The position numbers and the translations under genes are program-made. A stretch of 64,000 nt of DNA. Source: Centropus unirufus (Eukaryota; Chordata; Aves; Cuculiformes; Centropidae). The DNA lies in assembly GCA_013397695.1 (NCBI GenBank), contig VYZI01000113.1, positions 124,001-188,000 of the forward strand. Reading direction: 5' to 3'. Within the stretch, counting starts at the first letter, position 1. Each line of letters opens with the position of its first letter. A model generated the notes under the pieces. The model had not been told where the DNA came from. It saw nothing but the letters and a program-made list of their open reading frames with translations, and made no database searches. Shown here piece after piece: positions 25,110 through 39,228 of this stretch.

Positions 25110-28100
25110 ACTCCAAATTATAAAGCAGGTATTTCCATTCTCTAAAATGTACGGAAAGATGGTTTATTACACAGCACTTGTATCAGTTGCAAAACATCGT
25201 TAACAGTCTACTCATCAGCTAGGACAGTTCTTATCATGTTACTGACATGAATATTAATTTGCTTTGATATGTTTCCTTATAATTTTAAATGGAGATACTT
25301 TTTAAAGTATGAAGATGCAGGATGCTTGCTTTCTAAAGCAGACATTACAACTGTATTTTGCAAAAAATTAATTCTGAAGCATGCAGTGCATTAACCAAGG
25401 GAAAAAAACCAAACAACAAAACAACTCCAACCCATTAAGTATATGGGCCAACTTTTAATGTTTATCTATAAAGGGACAGAGCCTCAATTTGCAAATCCTT
25501 GTTCATTTGAGTAGTCACTCATGCACACAGTCCTGTTAACTGTGAAGGGACTGTATCTATTATTACAAGAGTAAAAGTCATTGATTTTGCTGAAATCATT
25601 AATTTTACCAGCATCAATCAGGTGATAAACTTTGATGCTAAGGCATTCATTCTGAACTCTTAAATTTACATCTTGTGTCTGATTTGTATTTTCTATGTAA
25701 TATTTTACCATCATTTGTACTGAGCACAAATTTGTATTTGTATGGGGTATAAATTACATTTTAAAACCAGAGATTTAGAATGGCATGTAGACTCAATGAA
25801 GTAAAATGTCACTGCTATTTTTCAACTAAATGGTGTTCTAAATACACATATACATTAAGTGTGGTCCATGGCCATTTTGGTTATCTGAAAAAAAAGTCTA
25901 TCTTCAGTCGTAATCCTTTTTCAAGCATGTGTGGAAGAATGTGATTTTGTGTGCAGTACCAAATCTTTTAATAACAGCATTCAAAAGATGAACTAAGCTG
26001 GATGATACTGCCTGCAACAAACAGCTGACTGCAGAACTAACACAAATTTGGGGAGGAGTTTCAATCAGTATTCAGGGAAAAGGCCCTGTGTTAAGTGCTG
26101 CTTTATAGACCCTGGTTACACTGACCAGAAGACAAAGGTGTGCATGTGGGGACATAGGCTTACAATTATTAATGATATCAACATATATACCATTTGTCAG
26201 GAATCCGAAGCTTATATTTGATAGTGGATCACTTGGCTATTTGCTGGGCTCTAGCCTTTGACAGTAAATTATACTGGGTAAAAAACCAAATGTTATGGTT
26301 GCTCAGTTCCAGGTGTGTTCTAGATCTATCTAATCATGCCTGTTTGTCATTCAGATATTTTTTGGGGAATGTGAAGTCTCCAGCAATCCTCAGTATTTGT
26401 TTAAACAAACAAAAAAATACACTTCTAGTAAAAAAACTCACATATTATGAATATGTCTTTAATAACAATAAACCCTTTTTAGGGTTATATGCATGCAGCT
26501 CTACACTATTGGTTTGAAGAACATTTTAGAAAATGTAAATTTTGTGTCAGTGTTCTCTGACTTTTGGAGGATATAAAGATACTGATGAAGGCAAGGCTCT
26601 GATTGTTTTTCTGAGTTTCAAACCTAGATAAAAAGGTGGAGCTACAATACAAATAGCTCTGTCTTTTAACAGTTCTGAATTTGGCTTATAAATTTCAAAG
26701 GTAGGAGGTCAACTCAAACTTGGGTAGCCAATTCTGAATATTTTTCTCCAGACTGGCAAATAAAGCATAATTCCGGTCTTTAAATATCTTAATGATTCAC
26801 TGAATCACTCTTCAAAGTGGAATGAAGGCTCAAAGGGGAGTAATGAATCAAATTAATCTTGACCTTGTTTTATTTTTTTTTTAAATAAGAGCAGGAAAAT
26901 AATTGTTAATTATTCAGTGTAGCTTGGCTTAAAAGATACATAACATTAAAGCAAAGTAAATGGATTAGGAAGTTTATTTGCAACTTACAGTTGAAGCTTT
27001 TTCTTTTCATTTGAAAGCGTAGGGAATAGCTGTCAACAAATGAAAAATCTGGGATCTTATTTGCATAAAATGTATACATATTTAATAAAGCACACTTTTT
27101 GCCTCTTGGTAGACAGCAAAGGAGTACACTCTTATTTATTAGAAGAACAGTAAGTTGAAATGTTATTTCTGTAATAAAGAGGTATTGAGAAGGCTGTGGG
27201 TTGAATAAGAGTTGTGGCTGACCAAGATTGTGAAAGCAGGGCTGTTTGAAACACCCTTTAACACCTCCAATATCAAAGTTTACCAGTGCTCAGGTAATGA
27301 AGTCAAAAGAAACCAAACCCACTGGCTAACTCTCTTTTGTGCTATTTTACAATTTCTTTTGGTTTGACTAACCTCTAGTTACATAAGCTTGTGTCCTATT
27401 GAGTAGGTTGTGTTCCTTTCCAACACTTATATTTGTTAAGATATATCTTCATTAAGATGGGCCAGTGGAGATAAAGAGATTTCTGCAAAGTTAGCATAGC
27501 TGCAGAACTCCAAAAATGCTCCCCAGTGTTTCCCATTTTCTCATTAATCTTGATACACCTGCTTGTACTGGCCCAGTACACTGGCAGAAAGATGTAATAA
27601 AATATATTCAAATCAGCCAAACTGTTGTGGTCTGGCTACACATAATTCTTTGGCAAATAGCTCTGGGTGCAACTTGAAAAAAATATATTTTTTATCTGTT
27701 TTCAGTTTTATTTGACAGCAAAGTTTATGCGGGTATTTGGCATTACTACTGTCGATATTATGATAGTAAATCTACTGAATTAAGCTTTCTTTTTACCATG
27801 CACTAAATGAACTTAGTAGTGCATTATTTACTTGTGTTGCCGAGTTGTGCAATTCTAGAGAAAATAATACATTCTAAAGAGTTGAATGAGGGGAGAGTTG
27901 GCAGTGCCTAGGCTGATTGCTTGAAGTAGGTTGAAATTCGCAATTGGTTTGCATTTGAATTAATTGATGTTGGTCTCCAGCAGTGCTTTTCAGAACAGGC
28001 TTTAGAAAGACTTTTTTGTATACTGAAGTACTTGGAAACATAAGATGAATGATATTTAAAATCTTTTCCTGACAGAGAAAGCTTTTTTCTCATTTTCCTC

Positions 28101-29882
28101 TGAGTAAGGCTTATTGTGTTTCTGAAATATTTTTACCATTGAATGGGCGTCCTTGTGTTAAAAGCATTTTTAAATCGGTGTATTAAAAACTTTCTGAAGT
28201 AATTTTTAGTTTCTTCATTAAGTTGTCCTTAATACCTGCAAAGAGAAATAAAATAATCTTATAACAGCTCATAACATCAACCAGATGAAATAATAGCTCA
28301 TAAGTTCTTGTCATTTAATAAAAGCATTTTGAGGAAGGAAAAACATTTTATGTACATTGGCTTCCATCAGGAAACAGCATATTTTAGATACTTTATGTAT
28401 TGTATCTCTGAACTGCGCTTAATTATTATAGCATAACAGTATAAAAATCATAATGCTATGATTTAGTTTACTGTTTTACATAATATATAAATCATCATAC
28501 TTTAAATAATGTTTAATCAAATCAAGGAGTAATTATAAAAACGGGTAGAAATTTCTTCTCTTTCATGAAGAGTACTGGAAATAAACTTTTTAAAATAACT
28601 TGCAGATTGACTTATGTCAAAGTTGAACACTTAAATTTGCTTTTTTATATACTTTATTTTTTCAACTTTAGTTAAAGTTGAAAATTACTGATAATGTACA
28701 TTACTTATGAATTTTGTTAGATTTTGTCAATCATGATTACTAGAAAAGAAAGAAAAAAGCACTTTCACATAATGGTGCCAGATTAATGGCACTCTTAAAT
28801 CTTCTTCATTCAAAAAAGATACTTCTTCAAGAGCAGTCAAAAAGCCATATAACTTTTGTTTCTATTTGAGACTGAAAATAGTATTTTTCAATATTACAAT
28901 TATGTGTTTCTTTATGCCATCATATTTATGAAGATTTCTTTAGGAACATAGGCAAATAAACAGTAAAAAAATTAGAAAAATAACTTTGTCATGGTACTCC
29001 TTATATTCAGTTGGAACATTCCCTTTTCACTTTATGTCCATTGTCTTTTTGCTGAACTTGCTTCAATTTATAGCTTTCCTGTAACTGGGTGCTCAAAACA
29101 AGAGACACGCTACTGTAAATGAGATTTAACTCAAGATGTTGAGGATCACCATTCAGAAAGTTGCAATATATGTCTATATATAAAGACAAAAGACATAGGA
29201 ATGATTGAAGAGGAGAAATAAAATAGGTTAGGGAGCTTTTCCTATGGATTATATATTCCATAATTTGCCACAAAGGGATTTCTGTTTTTCCCAGAAAATA
29301 TAGCAATATAGTCTCTAGTCAAGACCAGCAGAAAATCTCCTGTGATGGCTGGGATTTATTTGTTCCTTATTTGAACTCTATGTGAGAGTGCACCAAGTAC
29401 AACTATATACAATTAAGATTATATTCTCTACAAGGAAAAGTTATTAAAATCAATTTTTTCCTTTAAGAAATTATCCTTGGCACCATTCAATTTTTTTTTG
29501 TTCAAATACATTTAGTATGTAAATAGAAAAGACTGTTATCTGTTTTCTGAGAAGAAACTTTAGTGTAGTGGAAAGCTAAATGCACGTGAGCAATGACCAG
29601 CTCACGAATAAATATCTTTTAGAGTTGCAGCAGTCCAACTTTGTATTAGTACATCAGAAAATAACCTGCTGTTCATATGTAAAAGAAGAAATGCACCATG
29701 CTAATTTCAAATATGCTTTTTGTATTTGCATTTTGCTTTCAGGAGGAGATTTTTTTTTATCATTTCTTCATCACCATTTCTAGCAGTTTTTGAATTTTTT
29801 TAATGGTTCTGGTTTAAGTCTTAAGCCAACAAAAACCAGAAGCTTTCATAAGACATGAAATTTGTACATTGGTGACCATTCC

Positions 29883-29901
29883 TTTTTTTTTTTTTTTTTT
29901 T
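29883..29901. repeat. T19 homopolymer tract
   Basis: An uninterrupted run of 19 T within intron 1. No retrotransposon body is recognisable on either side, so it is not assigned as a poly(A) tail. Confidence 0.9.
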
Positions 29902-32900
29902 ATGAAAGATTTGAGACCAAGTATCTTTGGTAAAGTCAGATTTTCTCAGTGTTGTTCAAATATTCCTGAGAAGTCTGAGAAGTGAAGGCTCAGAAAATAG
30001 CCAAAAAGAGAGTATAATTTCCAAAAATTTGCAGTTAAACCTACAGTATTCACAGGAATCCAGAACCTGAGATTAAAATGAAATATCTAGTTTTAGCAGC
30101 AAGTCCTCCTCTTCTTCATTCTGTTTCACAATGGAAACATTATCTCAGGTCATCATCTCTTTTAGCAGTGGAAAGACCACAGAGAAGAAAAAGGAGCTCT
30201 TCCTGACAGTATTTTTGTCTTGTCCTTGTAAAATGGTATTAAGCTGTATAGGTCCTCCCTTTCCCTGCAGCAGCGAAGGTTAGCTATAGCCTCACCTTCA
30301 GTGAGAAATCAATGTTTTTAATCTTGAGTGCTGTATTTCAAGTTGAAATACAGTTCATCACATTGCCGTTCCTCTATATTATCAAGTCCTCTGACAGACA
30401 TAATTCTTATTTAAAATAAATCAAAAGACCTACAGCACCAGGTAATGATAATTTGAAGACTCATCATATTTTGCTTTTATTTGCTAGCTCTTTTAGGTGA
30501 ATGAATCTCCGCGAGTGTAGTGGAGAATTAAAATATTAGTTTTAAAATTGTTTGGCCTGTAACATACACATTATGCTTCTGTCTTTCATTTATACTATAG
30601 TTATATACTTAAGTAATTCAGAACCCCAGCAATAATTAGTATCATAGTAGTATTTTAGCATGAAAATTGTATTTCTATTTTAGATTTTATGATTTTTACT
30701 CCAGACTTTTTTGACAAACAGGAATGTTCTGTGAAAAATGTTCTATACATTGACACGTGAACTGATTTAACTCCTTCCTTGGTACACTAAAAGGAAAGCA
30801 ATGTGATTAACTTTGCTCCTGAGATTTAACTAATTCTGCATTAGTATTATGTTAATTCTTCTGTTAGCTGGAAACAGTTCTTCAAATGGTTTTAAACTAT
30901 GTTGCTTACCTATAAGTACATTTTATTCTGATGTCTGACAATAGGCTAATTCTCTTTTTTATGCTTTGAGAATTATTGTCACAAACATTTGAACAATCTG
31001 TATTTGTATGTTCTTATTGCAGTCAGCAGGGTGGGTGGAGGTTAGCTGCACCTTAAGGGTTTCAAATGAAGCATTAGTAGACAGCTTAAGGCACCAGATC
31101 TCAAGACAGGTGTCCCCTCTGGACCAAAAAATCTCGTATTCTAGGGTATATGTGTCCTTTATATTTTTTCAGTGCGATAGTCAAATTCTTATACTGCTCT
31201 AGGCTCTCAGTAAGTTCTTCCATGCATGAGTAAACCTTTTAAAGGTTTTCTCTGCTTATCTTGTAAAAATATATGTAGTATATATATAAAAATCTAAAGT
31301 TATGCTGAAAATTTTATTTATATTGCTAAAGCTTCAGAAATTGGTATGAAAAATTACACCCTCCTACCCCCTATGTTATCATAGATTCTGAGATCAATCA
31401 GCTGTTGTATTAATAGATACAAATGAAAGTGCAGTCTACAAATTATTTCATGAAATGAGTTAAGAGTATTGGGTTTTTTGTGTGCTACATCTGACTTCTC
31501 AATGTACATTTCTACAAGATGTAGAAATGTAGCTAATAATTTTGGTTTTATCATTTCTTGCTTTTCTTGTGAGAGAAATTGTCCAAATTTAGTGAGTTAG
31601 TCTTGTATTTTTTTATAAACTGGGTATTTGTTCATGGAGTTATCATGCGTGTAAATGCTGAAAGAAAGCTTAAATATCTGATCATGAAGCTCTTGATGCC
31701 TAAAACCAAAGCAGACAGTCTTGTATCTGTCTTCTTTTTTCAATAAAGCAGGCAAATAGTAGATTGTATGCATGCATAGAAATTCTAAATTCTAAAAAGC
31801 TATAGTATTTAAGTGTTATATTATTCTTCCAAAAGAGTTGCAATGTTATCTATAAAGTATTGCAAGAATAAGTGCTGATTTTTTAAACAAGATTCAAAGC
31901 AAAGACTCACTTTGAACTTCCCATACAGTTGAGATTCTTAAGGCCTCTCATTATAATTATGATTTTTACTATTATCTTATCCTAGCATGCAGCAGAAGGA
32001 TGATGTGGCAAATTGATTAATATACAGTAGCATCCTTGTAAGACTTAGCTCAGTGTGTTTAAGAAAGGAAAAGATTTGGTAATTTTGGTGGCTCTTTAGC
32101 TTTGATTTGCCATTCCAGTGCTCCACCACCCTGTCCAGCAGTAATTATGCACTTATATATAATTATACTTATAATTATTCTTTTCTCTCTTCTTTTGATA
32201 GTCATTTATTTCACAAATGAACTCTTTCTGAATGAACAAAATGAAGTTATTATTTTTTGTGTTGAAGATTGAATGTTTAATTATTTATAATAATTTCCAA
32301 CATGCTCATCTTGTAGCCATTCATGGAACACAAAATGCAACTGTGAAACTTCACTAGTTAGAATATTTCCTTTAAGTAACTTAAACTGAGGCACAAAGGA
32401 ATAGGAAAATCCGCAGAAGACTTTCAAGCTCCTTTCAGTCAACACAGAATGCAAAAGCTGAATGAATATGCAATGTGCAGTGAAGGTTAACTTACAAAGA
32501 GAAGTGATGAAAGTGAGGCTTAAAAATTAAAGTTTCCCTGTTGAAAATTGTGCATCTAGCACTTTTCTGAGTTTACCTAGTCTCTCAATATTATCAAGTA
32601 AAGAACAGAAAATAAAAGCCTATGCTAGCTATGAACTGGACATTAAGAATAATGCTACTTCTTTTGGATTGTAGTAATACACATCTACACCTAGAAGAAG
32701 CCACATAACTGTTCACAAATGAAGGGTCAGACTTTGGCTGAACTGGGGTTAAGAACAGAGTGGAAAGAGAAGGCAATAAACAAGTAATTGTACATACAAA
32801 TTAAGAAAATCTTCAGAATGTACTCTTAAATATGCTTAAAAGTTTGATTTTAGGGGCTAAGAAATACTTTTTCTCTTACTCCATTTTAAGACATGGTGAC

Positions 32901-35900
32901 ATTTTTCTCTTCAGCAGGGGCTAAGTTTTAGTGTAATTTAGTTGGAAGGCAGAAGCCTTTAACATATCTCACTAGAAAATTTTTTCTTGTTTGATGGATA
33001 TCAAAGTATCTGTTAAGAGTAATAATATTGATGGAATAATCCTAAACTAGAAGAACTTAACTCATGACTGACTGAAACATAAGAAAATAATGAGGTCCAA
33101 GTGCCTTTAAAGACACAAAGAATGGAAGTTCTGGATACATGAACTTGTGACATTGTGGCTACTTTGTTTTCTCCCAGTGAAAGAAAATTGCAGAATTACT
33201 CATGGAAAACGAAAAGGAAAATGTAAATAACTTTTCAGTGCCACCAACCTGGCTGAAAACTGGAATGGTTACATTTACACTAATATTATCATAGCAGGTC
33301 TGCATCAGTGAAAATATGAGAAAAAATCAGACACCATATGTGCAGCCTCACACTTAATTACTAAAAGAACACTTCTCTAATGAGATCTATGGCATTGTTT
33401 TGAAATTTGCTTCCTCCTCTTTTTACTTGCAAACATATTTCTGACCATCTGCAGGAAATATTCTGAAACCAGAGTCAGTGGGAAAAGGTAACAACAGAAA
33501 AACAGAATATTAATGGTAAAAATAGCTCCTATCTCCTTCTCCTTCAGAAAGGTGCCCTAGACAATCTCAGAGTCTGAGAAATTGGCTAAGGAATTTGGAA
33601 CAGTGTTAGGATAGAATGAAAAAGTGAGAACAAACTTACACCTCAGAGAGGTGGGAAGCCGAGGCTCCAGTTTCAGAGCAATGACTTCTGTGAGGAGAGA
33701 GATGAGGTGCACTTGCATGTAACATGCAGTTTGAACCCAATGTGATCTGGAGTGTCAGGTGATGGTTTTACCTTACCCATCTGAATTTTAATTTCTGGTT
33801 GAAATGTACTCTTTTCTGATAAGAGGCTCATCCTGGTGTTTCCCGGCACCATATTCGGTCAAAACTTGGTTCAAGTCAATTTCATGGTAACTTTTCCCCA
33901 TGTTTCCACTGCATAAATAAAACTGAAGATGTTTACTTTCCTTTTGCCTTTCAAAAAAGAAAAAAAAAGTAAAACATTTTAAACGGTTTTCTTCATAAAA
34001 GAGGTGATCACAACAATTTATTATTATATTGGGGGAGGGAGGTGAGAGACAACATTCATTCACATACTGAGCATTTTAGTGCCACTTTGTTTATTACTAT
34101 TCCCATTCCATTCTTAGAAATGAGAAATTTTTTTTTTAGCTAGTGAATTATGGAAAATCTTATTTTATAACCCATTTACCATATGAGCTTATCAGGACAT
34201 TGTAGGTTTTCTGGTTTACTGTCAACTTTTGAGAATCCATTTCGAAGGCTTTTGCCTAGTAGTTATATTTGAGCAGTATAAAGCCATACTCAATAAAACT
34301 CTGTGAAGTAATATAAGGCAGTGAAAATATAGTAGGAAATGAAGGTTCTGATCCTAATGAATGAGATTGTCAGCATACAATATGATATGCATTATTTTAT
34401 TAGAAATATCTATTCAAAATTTAAAGAAGACTGCAGATGTTCAATGAAAAATTAATATGATCTAAAATGATGAACTAATTTTACTATAAACTGTAGAAAA
34501 TAAAAGACCAAATCACCAATCACAGTCAAAATTTTTTTTGCATCAGGTATGGTTGTGCAGGGTGGGGTGGTTTTGCTCTATAAAATCTCAGAACTTCATG
34601 TGTTAGCTTCATACTCCAGTCAGTCCTTTAATTTCATTTTACATAAAGGGAAAAGATCCTTCCTCTATTCTATTATTGGATTTTAGTGTCCAAGTGAAGC
34701 AGCAAGTCTAGCCGACATCAGAGTTACAATTCAAATTGGGGTTAAACACATATCTTCAAACTTGTTCCCATAGTATTCCCAAAGAACGCAACTAAGCTGA
34801 CAGGTTCTGGAAACTCACCCAGTTGGTGGATCTAAGAAAACTCTTGAATACAACACATTGCGCTAGTGACCCAAGCCAGCTTTATGTCAGAACAAGTGCA
34901 TTTTTCTGTATTCCTTTCTGAATATGCTGAATTCAGGCTTATGAAAAAAATTTACTTTTGTGGCAGCAAGGAAGAAAGATAAGTCACTGCAAAGTAGCAA
35001 AGAAGAGAGGTGAAAAACTTCACAGCAGTTAAATTAAAAAAGAGAAAATGCCTAGAACTATTTTATCTATTCAAGTACAGAACACTTTCATCTAATTGTA
35101 TATTTCTATGGATTTCTATGATTAGACACAGATTTTTTTTAAAAAAATACAAATGCAAGAAAGTTTGGATTTCATTCATTTTAGCTAATGGATTTGAGTT
35201 TTGTTTTCGTCCTTGTGAATCTTCACTGTCACTAATTCTATGAGTAAGGTAAAATTCTTGGACCAAAATATTAAATGTGAATTTTGGAGTAATTTTCATT
35301 ATTTAAATTAGGCTAGTATTTAATCTGGAGCTGATTTAATTACATTAGGCGGGCACTGGGGGAGAGCACTGGAGGGCAAATGTATTTTTGGTTCAATCCT
35401 GATAAGGACAGACTGCCCTCAGCTACATAAAGTCCCTGCTTATTTAAATAGCTGCAACATTCATCAGTCCTATTGGTTACTGATCAAACTGTGGTTTGAT
35501 CCAGTAATATAAAAATACACGTGCATCTTTAGTCTCTCCAGTTGGATGATTTGATATTTCCTCTCAGTGTTTGTTGTGTGTACTCTTCGCCATCATTCCA
35601 AGGTGCATCCGTGTCCTTCTGAAAATTGTTCATTTGTGTTTATAGAGGCAGGGGGCTTATGGTTCCTTGCATATCATAGATTTCCCCATATCATGTTTCT
35701 TTCTGATATATCCTCTAGCTGTTTTCCCATGCTACAAAAGCTGCGGAAACACTACTTACAGTGCCCCAAACTACCTACGTTCTCTTTTTACGTGTTTGGA
35801 TTTTAGCACCTGTTTTCCTCATTTAATCCTTTAAATATTTTTTTACTTCAAACCCCATTAGAGGAAAGAAACCCCAAACTTGTCTTTTCCAATCTTTGCC

Positions 35901-38199
35901 ACTTCCATGGTGATCTTCAGCCCCAATATCCAGGTGAGCTGGCTTTAAACAGAGTGAGTTATTGAAAAATCATTTTGGTGGGTAATAAAGATGGGACACA
36001 TCTCTCTTGGCTGGATCATTTCAACAAAGTAAGTTTCATAGAAGCAATGTGATAAGATCATAAGTTTACCCAGAATACTTACTTAATAGAAAGATATCCT
36101 CTAAATTGTCATGGTAGTTTAAATTAATGGTAGGCATATCCTGGTTTAGCATGCACTCAAAGTGTGCATTCATCAGGACTTCAGTGTTTTATTGGTAATA
36201 GAGGTTTTACCAAACTACAGAGTTTCCTTGAATAACAAAAGTAGGGTTGGTAAATTAGCATAGCATAGCAAATGTGGAAGAATTTTAGTCTTTAATTTAT
36301 CATCTTACTTGTTTTTTTAAAAAATATTATCTGTAGAGTGGCCATTTTTCCTTCTCTAGGATGATATATTTGCTCAAATATATGCTTAACACCTTACTGT
36401 AGAAGTATTAACAGCTGTTGTTTTCTCTTACATTTAGTTAATTAATGTTTGCAGTATTTATCAAAGAAGGCTAAATAAAAAAATTTGAAAACCAAAATAT
36501 TTATATTTTCTAGAATACACTGACCACACAGTTGCACAGTCGTCTGTTTGATGTTTATAAACAATTTTTAAAAGATGTTAACAATACCAATATATTTTCC
36601 TGGGTTCTAAGCTGGCAGATTTTCTATCTCTGATTGCATAATATAAGGCAGTTGAATTCCCATTGGTTCAGATGCTGCCATGATGAAAAACATTAATCCT
36701 GTAGGATATTGAAGAACTAGGTGTAACAGGCTTTCTTAATTAGGGTAGAAAGAGACTGCATTCCACAAACTATCAATAATTTTTATCAATTATGGCAAAT
36801 ACACAGTTTTCATGAGGTTGATACCAATATCTTAAAATAAAAAATTGATCAGAACGCAGTTCTATTAAAAAAGGCTTGTGTAAGATACATGAATCCTTAC
36901 TACATGAATCCTGGCTTCTTACTACAGAGGTGCCCTGGGGATACCTCTCAGACCCACCTGATGTGTTTGTGATGTCTACACAAAGACCAAGTGTGGTAGT
37001 ACAGGACTGAAATTGCAGCGGTCTGCGCTGCATCTTCCACTTGTGCGGCATGATAGTTTGCAATTTAGATCAGGAAAGGTGTAAGGAAGAGATGAGAGTC
37101 AGCAGAAGGCAGGAATCTGCTGGCATGGTGAGTGATCTTTGTGAGATTTTTAAAAAAAAGAACTTCTCTGCTCATATGTTCTTTCCAGCATGTGAGCTGT
37201 CAGCAGCATCACTGGCTGTTCCTTAATGACTGTGCCAGCTTCTTTCAGTGGGTGAAGGATGATGAATGTGTGCTTCTGTAGCCAGTGGCTGTAGCTGCTG
37301 AGAGACAGAACAGATTGGTACCCAGATGCATGAGTTGTTGGCTGCCACGCCAGCATTGTGTTCTGCTGTTGCAAGACTTAAACCTGCTGTACATAGTTAA
37401 GGTGACCTAACAAATCCGGTGTAGAGTGTGGCTGTCACTTCTGGGGGGGTGGGGGGGGAATGGGACCGTGACAGCATTAGATGTGCTGTGTGTGAAAGCT
37501 GGCAGCAAGTCCTGGAGTGGAGACCTGCAGTCATGACACTGCGATCCACTATCCACATGAAATTTTAATGAGAACAGCTTTGCTAGATATAGATTATAGC
37601 TGCATTTGTAGAGAGCATCTGATACTGTGATTACTTTGCAAGAACCTCGTTTTTTGCTGAAATGGCTTGGAGAGGTTTATTCTGAGGTTTTTGAGGATGT
37701 AAACTGTGCATAAAGATGTGAAGTCATTTGTGGTGGTATAGCAGAGGCAGGCTAATGGGAGAAGTCATACTTTTGGCTAAAATTTACACTATTTGTTCAA
37801 AGTTCATGCAATATAATAATCTCAATTTGTACCAAAATATCTTGTTTGCAGATGTTCTTCAGTCATGAAACCATAATAGCAGGCAAAAGCACTTTATTAA
37901 AGGGTAGTGGTGCAGTTTCTTGGCAGGTATTTGCATCCATCAGTATATACAATGAAGTCCTCAAAGTCACAGGTAATGAAGTGTGGTTTATATTTATTAC
38001 TCTAGCTGTATTATAAATCTATTAATCTGAATATGGCGGCAGAACTTACGCTCTTTCTGACTGACACAAGATAGAAAATAAACTTAATTCTTGTTTTTCT
38101 TCAGATATTTAATTTGTAAAAGCCAAAGACTGACATGTCCTGAAGATATGGAATACTACTCCTTGATGTGTTGAAAAAAAAAACCATTTTAAATCATGT

Positions 38200-39185
38200 T
38201 AGGTTAATAGGAGAAACCTTTTTTTTTCTTTTAGAAGAAAATCTAATGAGAGAACTCTGTATCCTCCTCTGCCAGGCTGAAAGCAGTAGTTTCAAGGAAA
38301 GAAGTGCAGGGAGGCAAGTACAAGATTGGGGTGGTAGGAAAACTCCCTCATTGCCCACCTCACCTTCGCTTGTGCCTCTGTCCAATGGATATGAGGCTTT
38401 GGATGTGAAAGGCCGGTCCATGGATGATATGGATGACGGCTGGTCTATACCGGAGGTGTTGCCAAAGTCAGAGAGGCCTACTCCCTGCATCAAGACCTAT
38501 GCCTCTTCCACAAGAAAGAAAATATGGGTTACAGTTGGAGGCAACCCCCTTCTGAAGGGAACAGTGTTCAGTATGATGGACAGACCCTCTTGTTAGGAAA
38601 GTCTACTGCCTCCACAGGGCTGAGGTTAAGGATATTACTGGGAAACTTCCTAGCTTGTTATAACCATCAGACTATTACTGACTACTATTCTGCTGCGTGG
38701 CAATGAAGCTACAACACGTAGTCCAAGTGCAATCAATAGAGTCTTCAGGGCCCTGGGCTGCTTGGTGAGGGAATCTGAAGCAGAGGTTTTCTTAATCTCT
38801 TTCCTTCCAGTTGCAAGCATCGACATTGGAAAGCACAGATGCAACAGGTCTATTAATACATGGTTCCATGGCTGGTGACATCACCGCAGTCTTGGAGGCT
38901 TTATTTATGGGATAGCTTACATGGTACCAGGCTTGCCAACATCAGATGAGATTCACCTTTCTCAAACTGGAAAGAAGATCTTTGATCAGGAGCCTTCAGG
39001 GCTAATTAACAGAACTTTAAACTAGGCTTGAAATGGGAGAGAGATAATACCAGGCGTGCCTTTGGCAAGCTGTGGGATGACATGCCAAGGTTAGAGGGAT
39101 GAGGTGCTAGCGAGGGCCCTCAAGTCTCTTGCTCTGACACATGCTGAATGCACTTGCAGTGCACACTTGAAGTGGTACAGAGATA
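38200..39185 (+). mobile_element. CR1 LINE remnant, ORF1 (SGNH-esterase type) region
   Basis: The + strand encodes decayed CR1 ORF1. 'LSNGYEALDVKGRSMDDMDD', 'PEVLPKSERPTPCIKT' and 'STRKKIWVTVGGNPLLKGT' match the linker and the first block of the SGNH-hydrolase (esterase) domain, whose intact form reads VVGDSLLRGTE. Here the catalytic serine position of the GDS block is changed to GGNP, so the enzyme would be dead even without the frameshifts. Downstream, 'EIHLSQTGKKIF' and 'GLINRTLN' followed by TAG at 39,023-39,025 match the ORF1 C-terminus. The 5' boundary is uncertain. The copy continues into ORF2 after a small nested fragment. Confidence 0.88.
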
Positions 39186-39228
39186 GTATCATAGAATTGT
39201 TTGGTTGGAAAAGATCTTTGATAACAGA
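39186..39228 (-). mobile_element. Short antisense CR1 3'-end fragment nested in CR1
   Basis: The sequence 'atcatagaattgtttggttg' followed by 'gaaaagatcttt' is the reverse complement of a CR1 3' terminus (family form: ...aaggtcttttccaaccaa...attctatgat). It lies between the ORF1 end and the ORF2 start of the larger + strand CR1, so it is probably a later, severely truncated insertion or a rearranged scrap. Confidence 0.7.

Larger units (their letters stand above)
24578..38160 (+). other. Intron 1, central part
   Basis: About 13.6 kb of AT-rich sequence with no supported exon. It holds a C17 tract and a T19 tract (listed separately), a candidate regulatory patch at 35,290-35,530, and a GC-richer unexplained block at about 36,930-37,540, which includes a G7-T-G8 run at 37,443-37,458. 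That last block lies about 700 bases before the CR1 copy at 38.2 kb and could be a decayed repeat I do not recognise. Confidence 0.5.
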
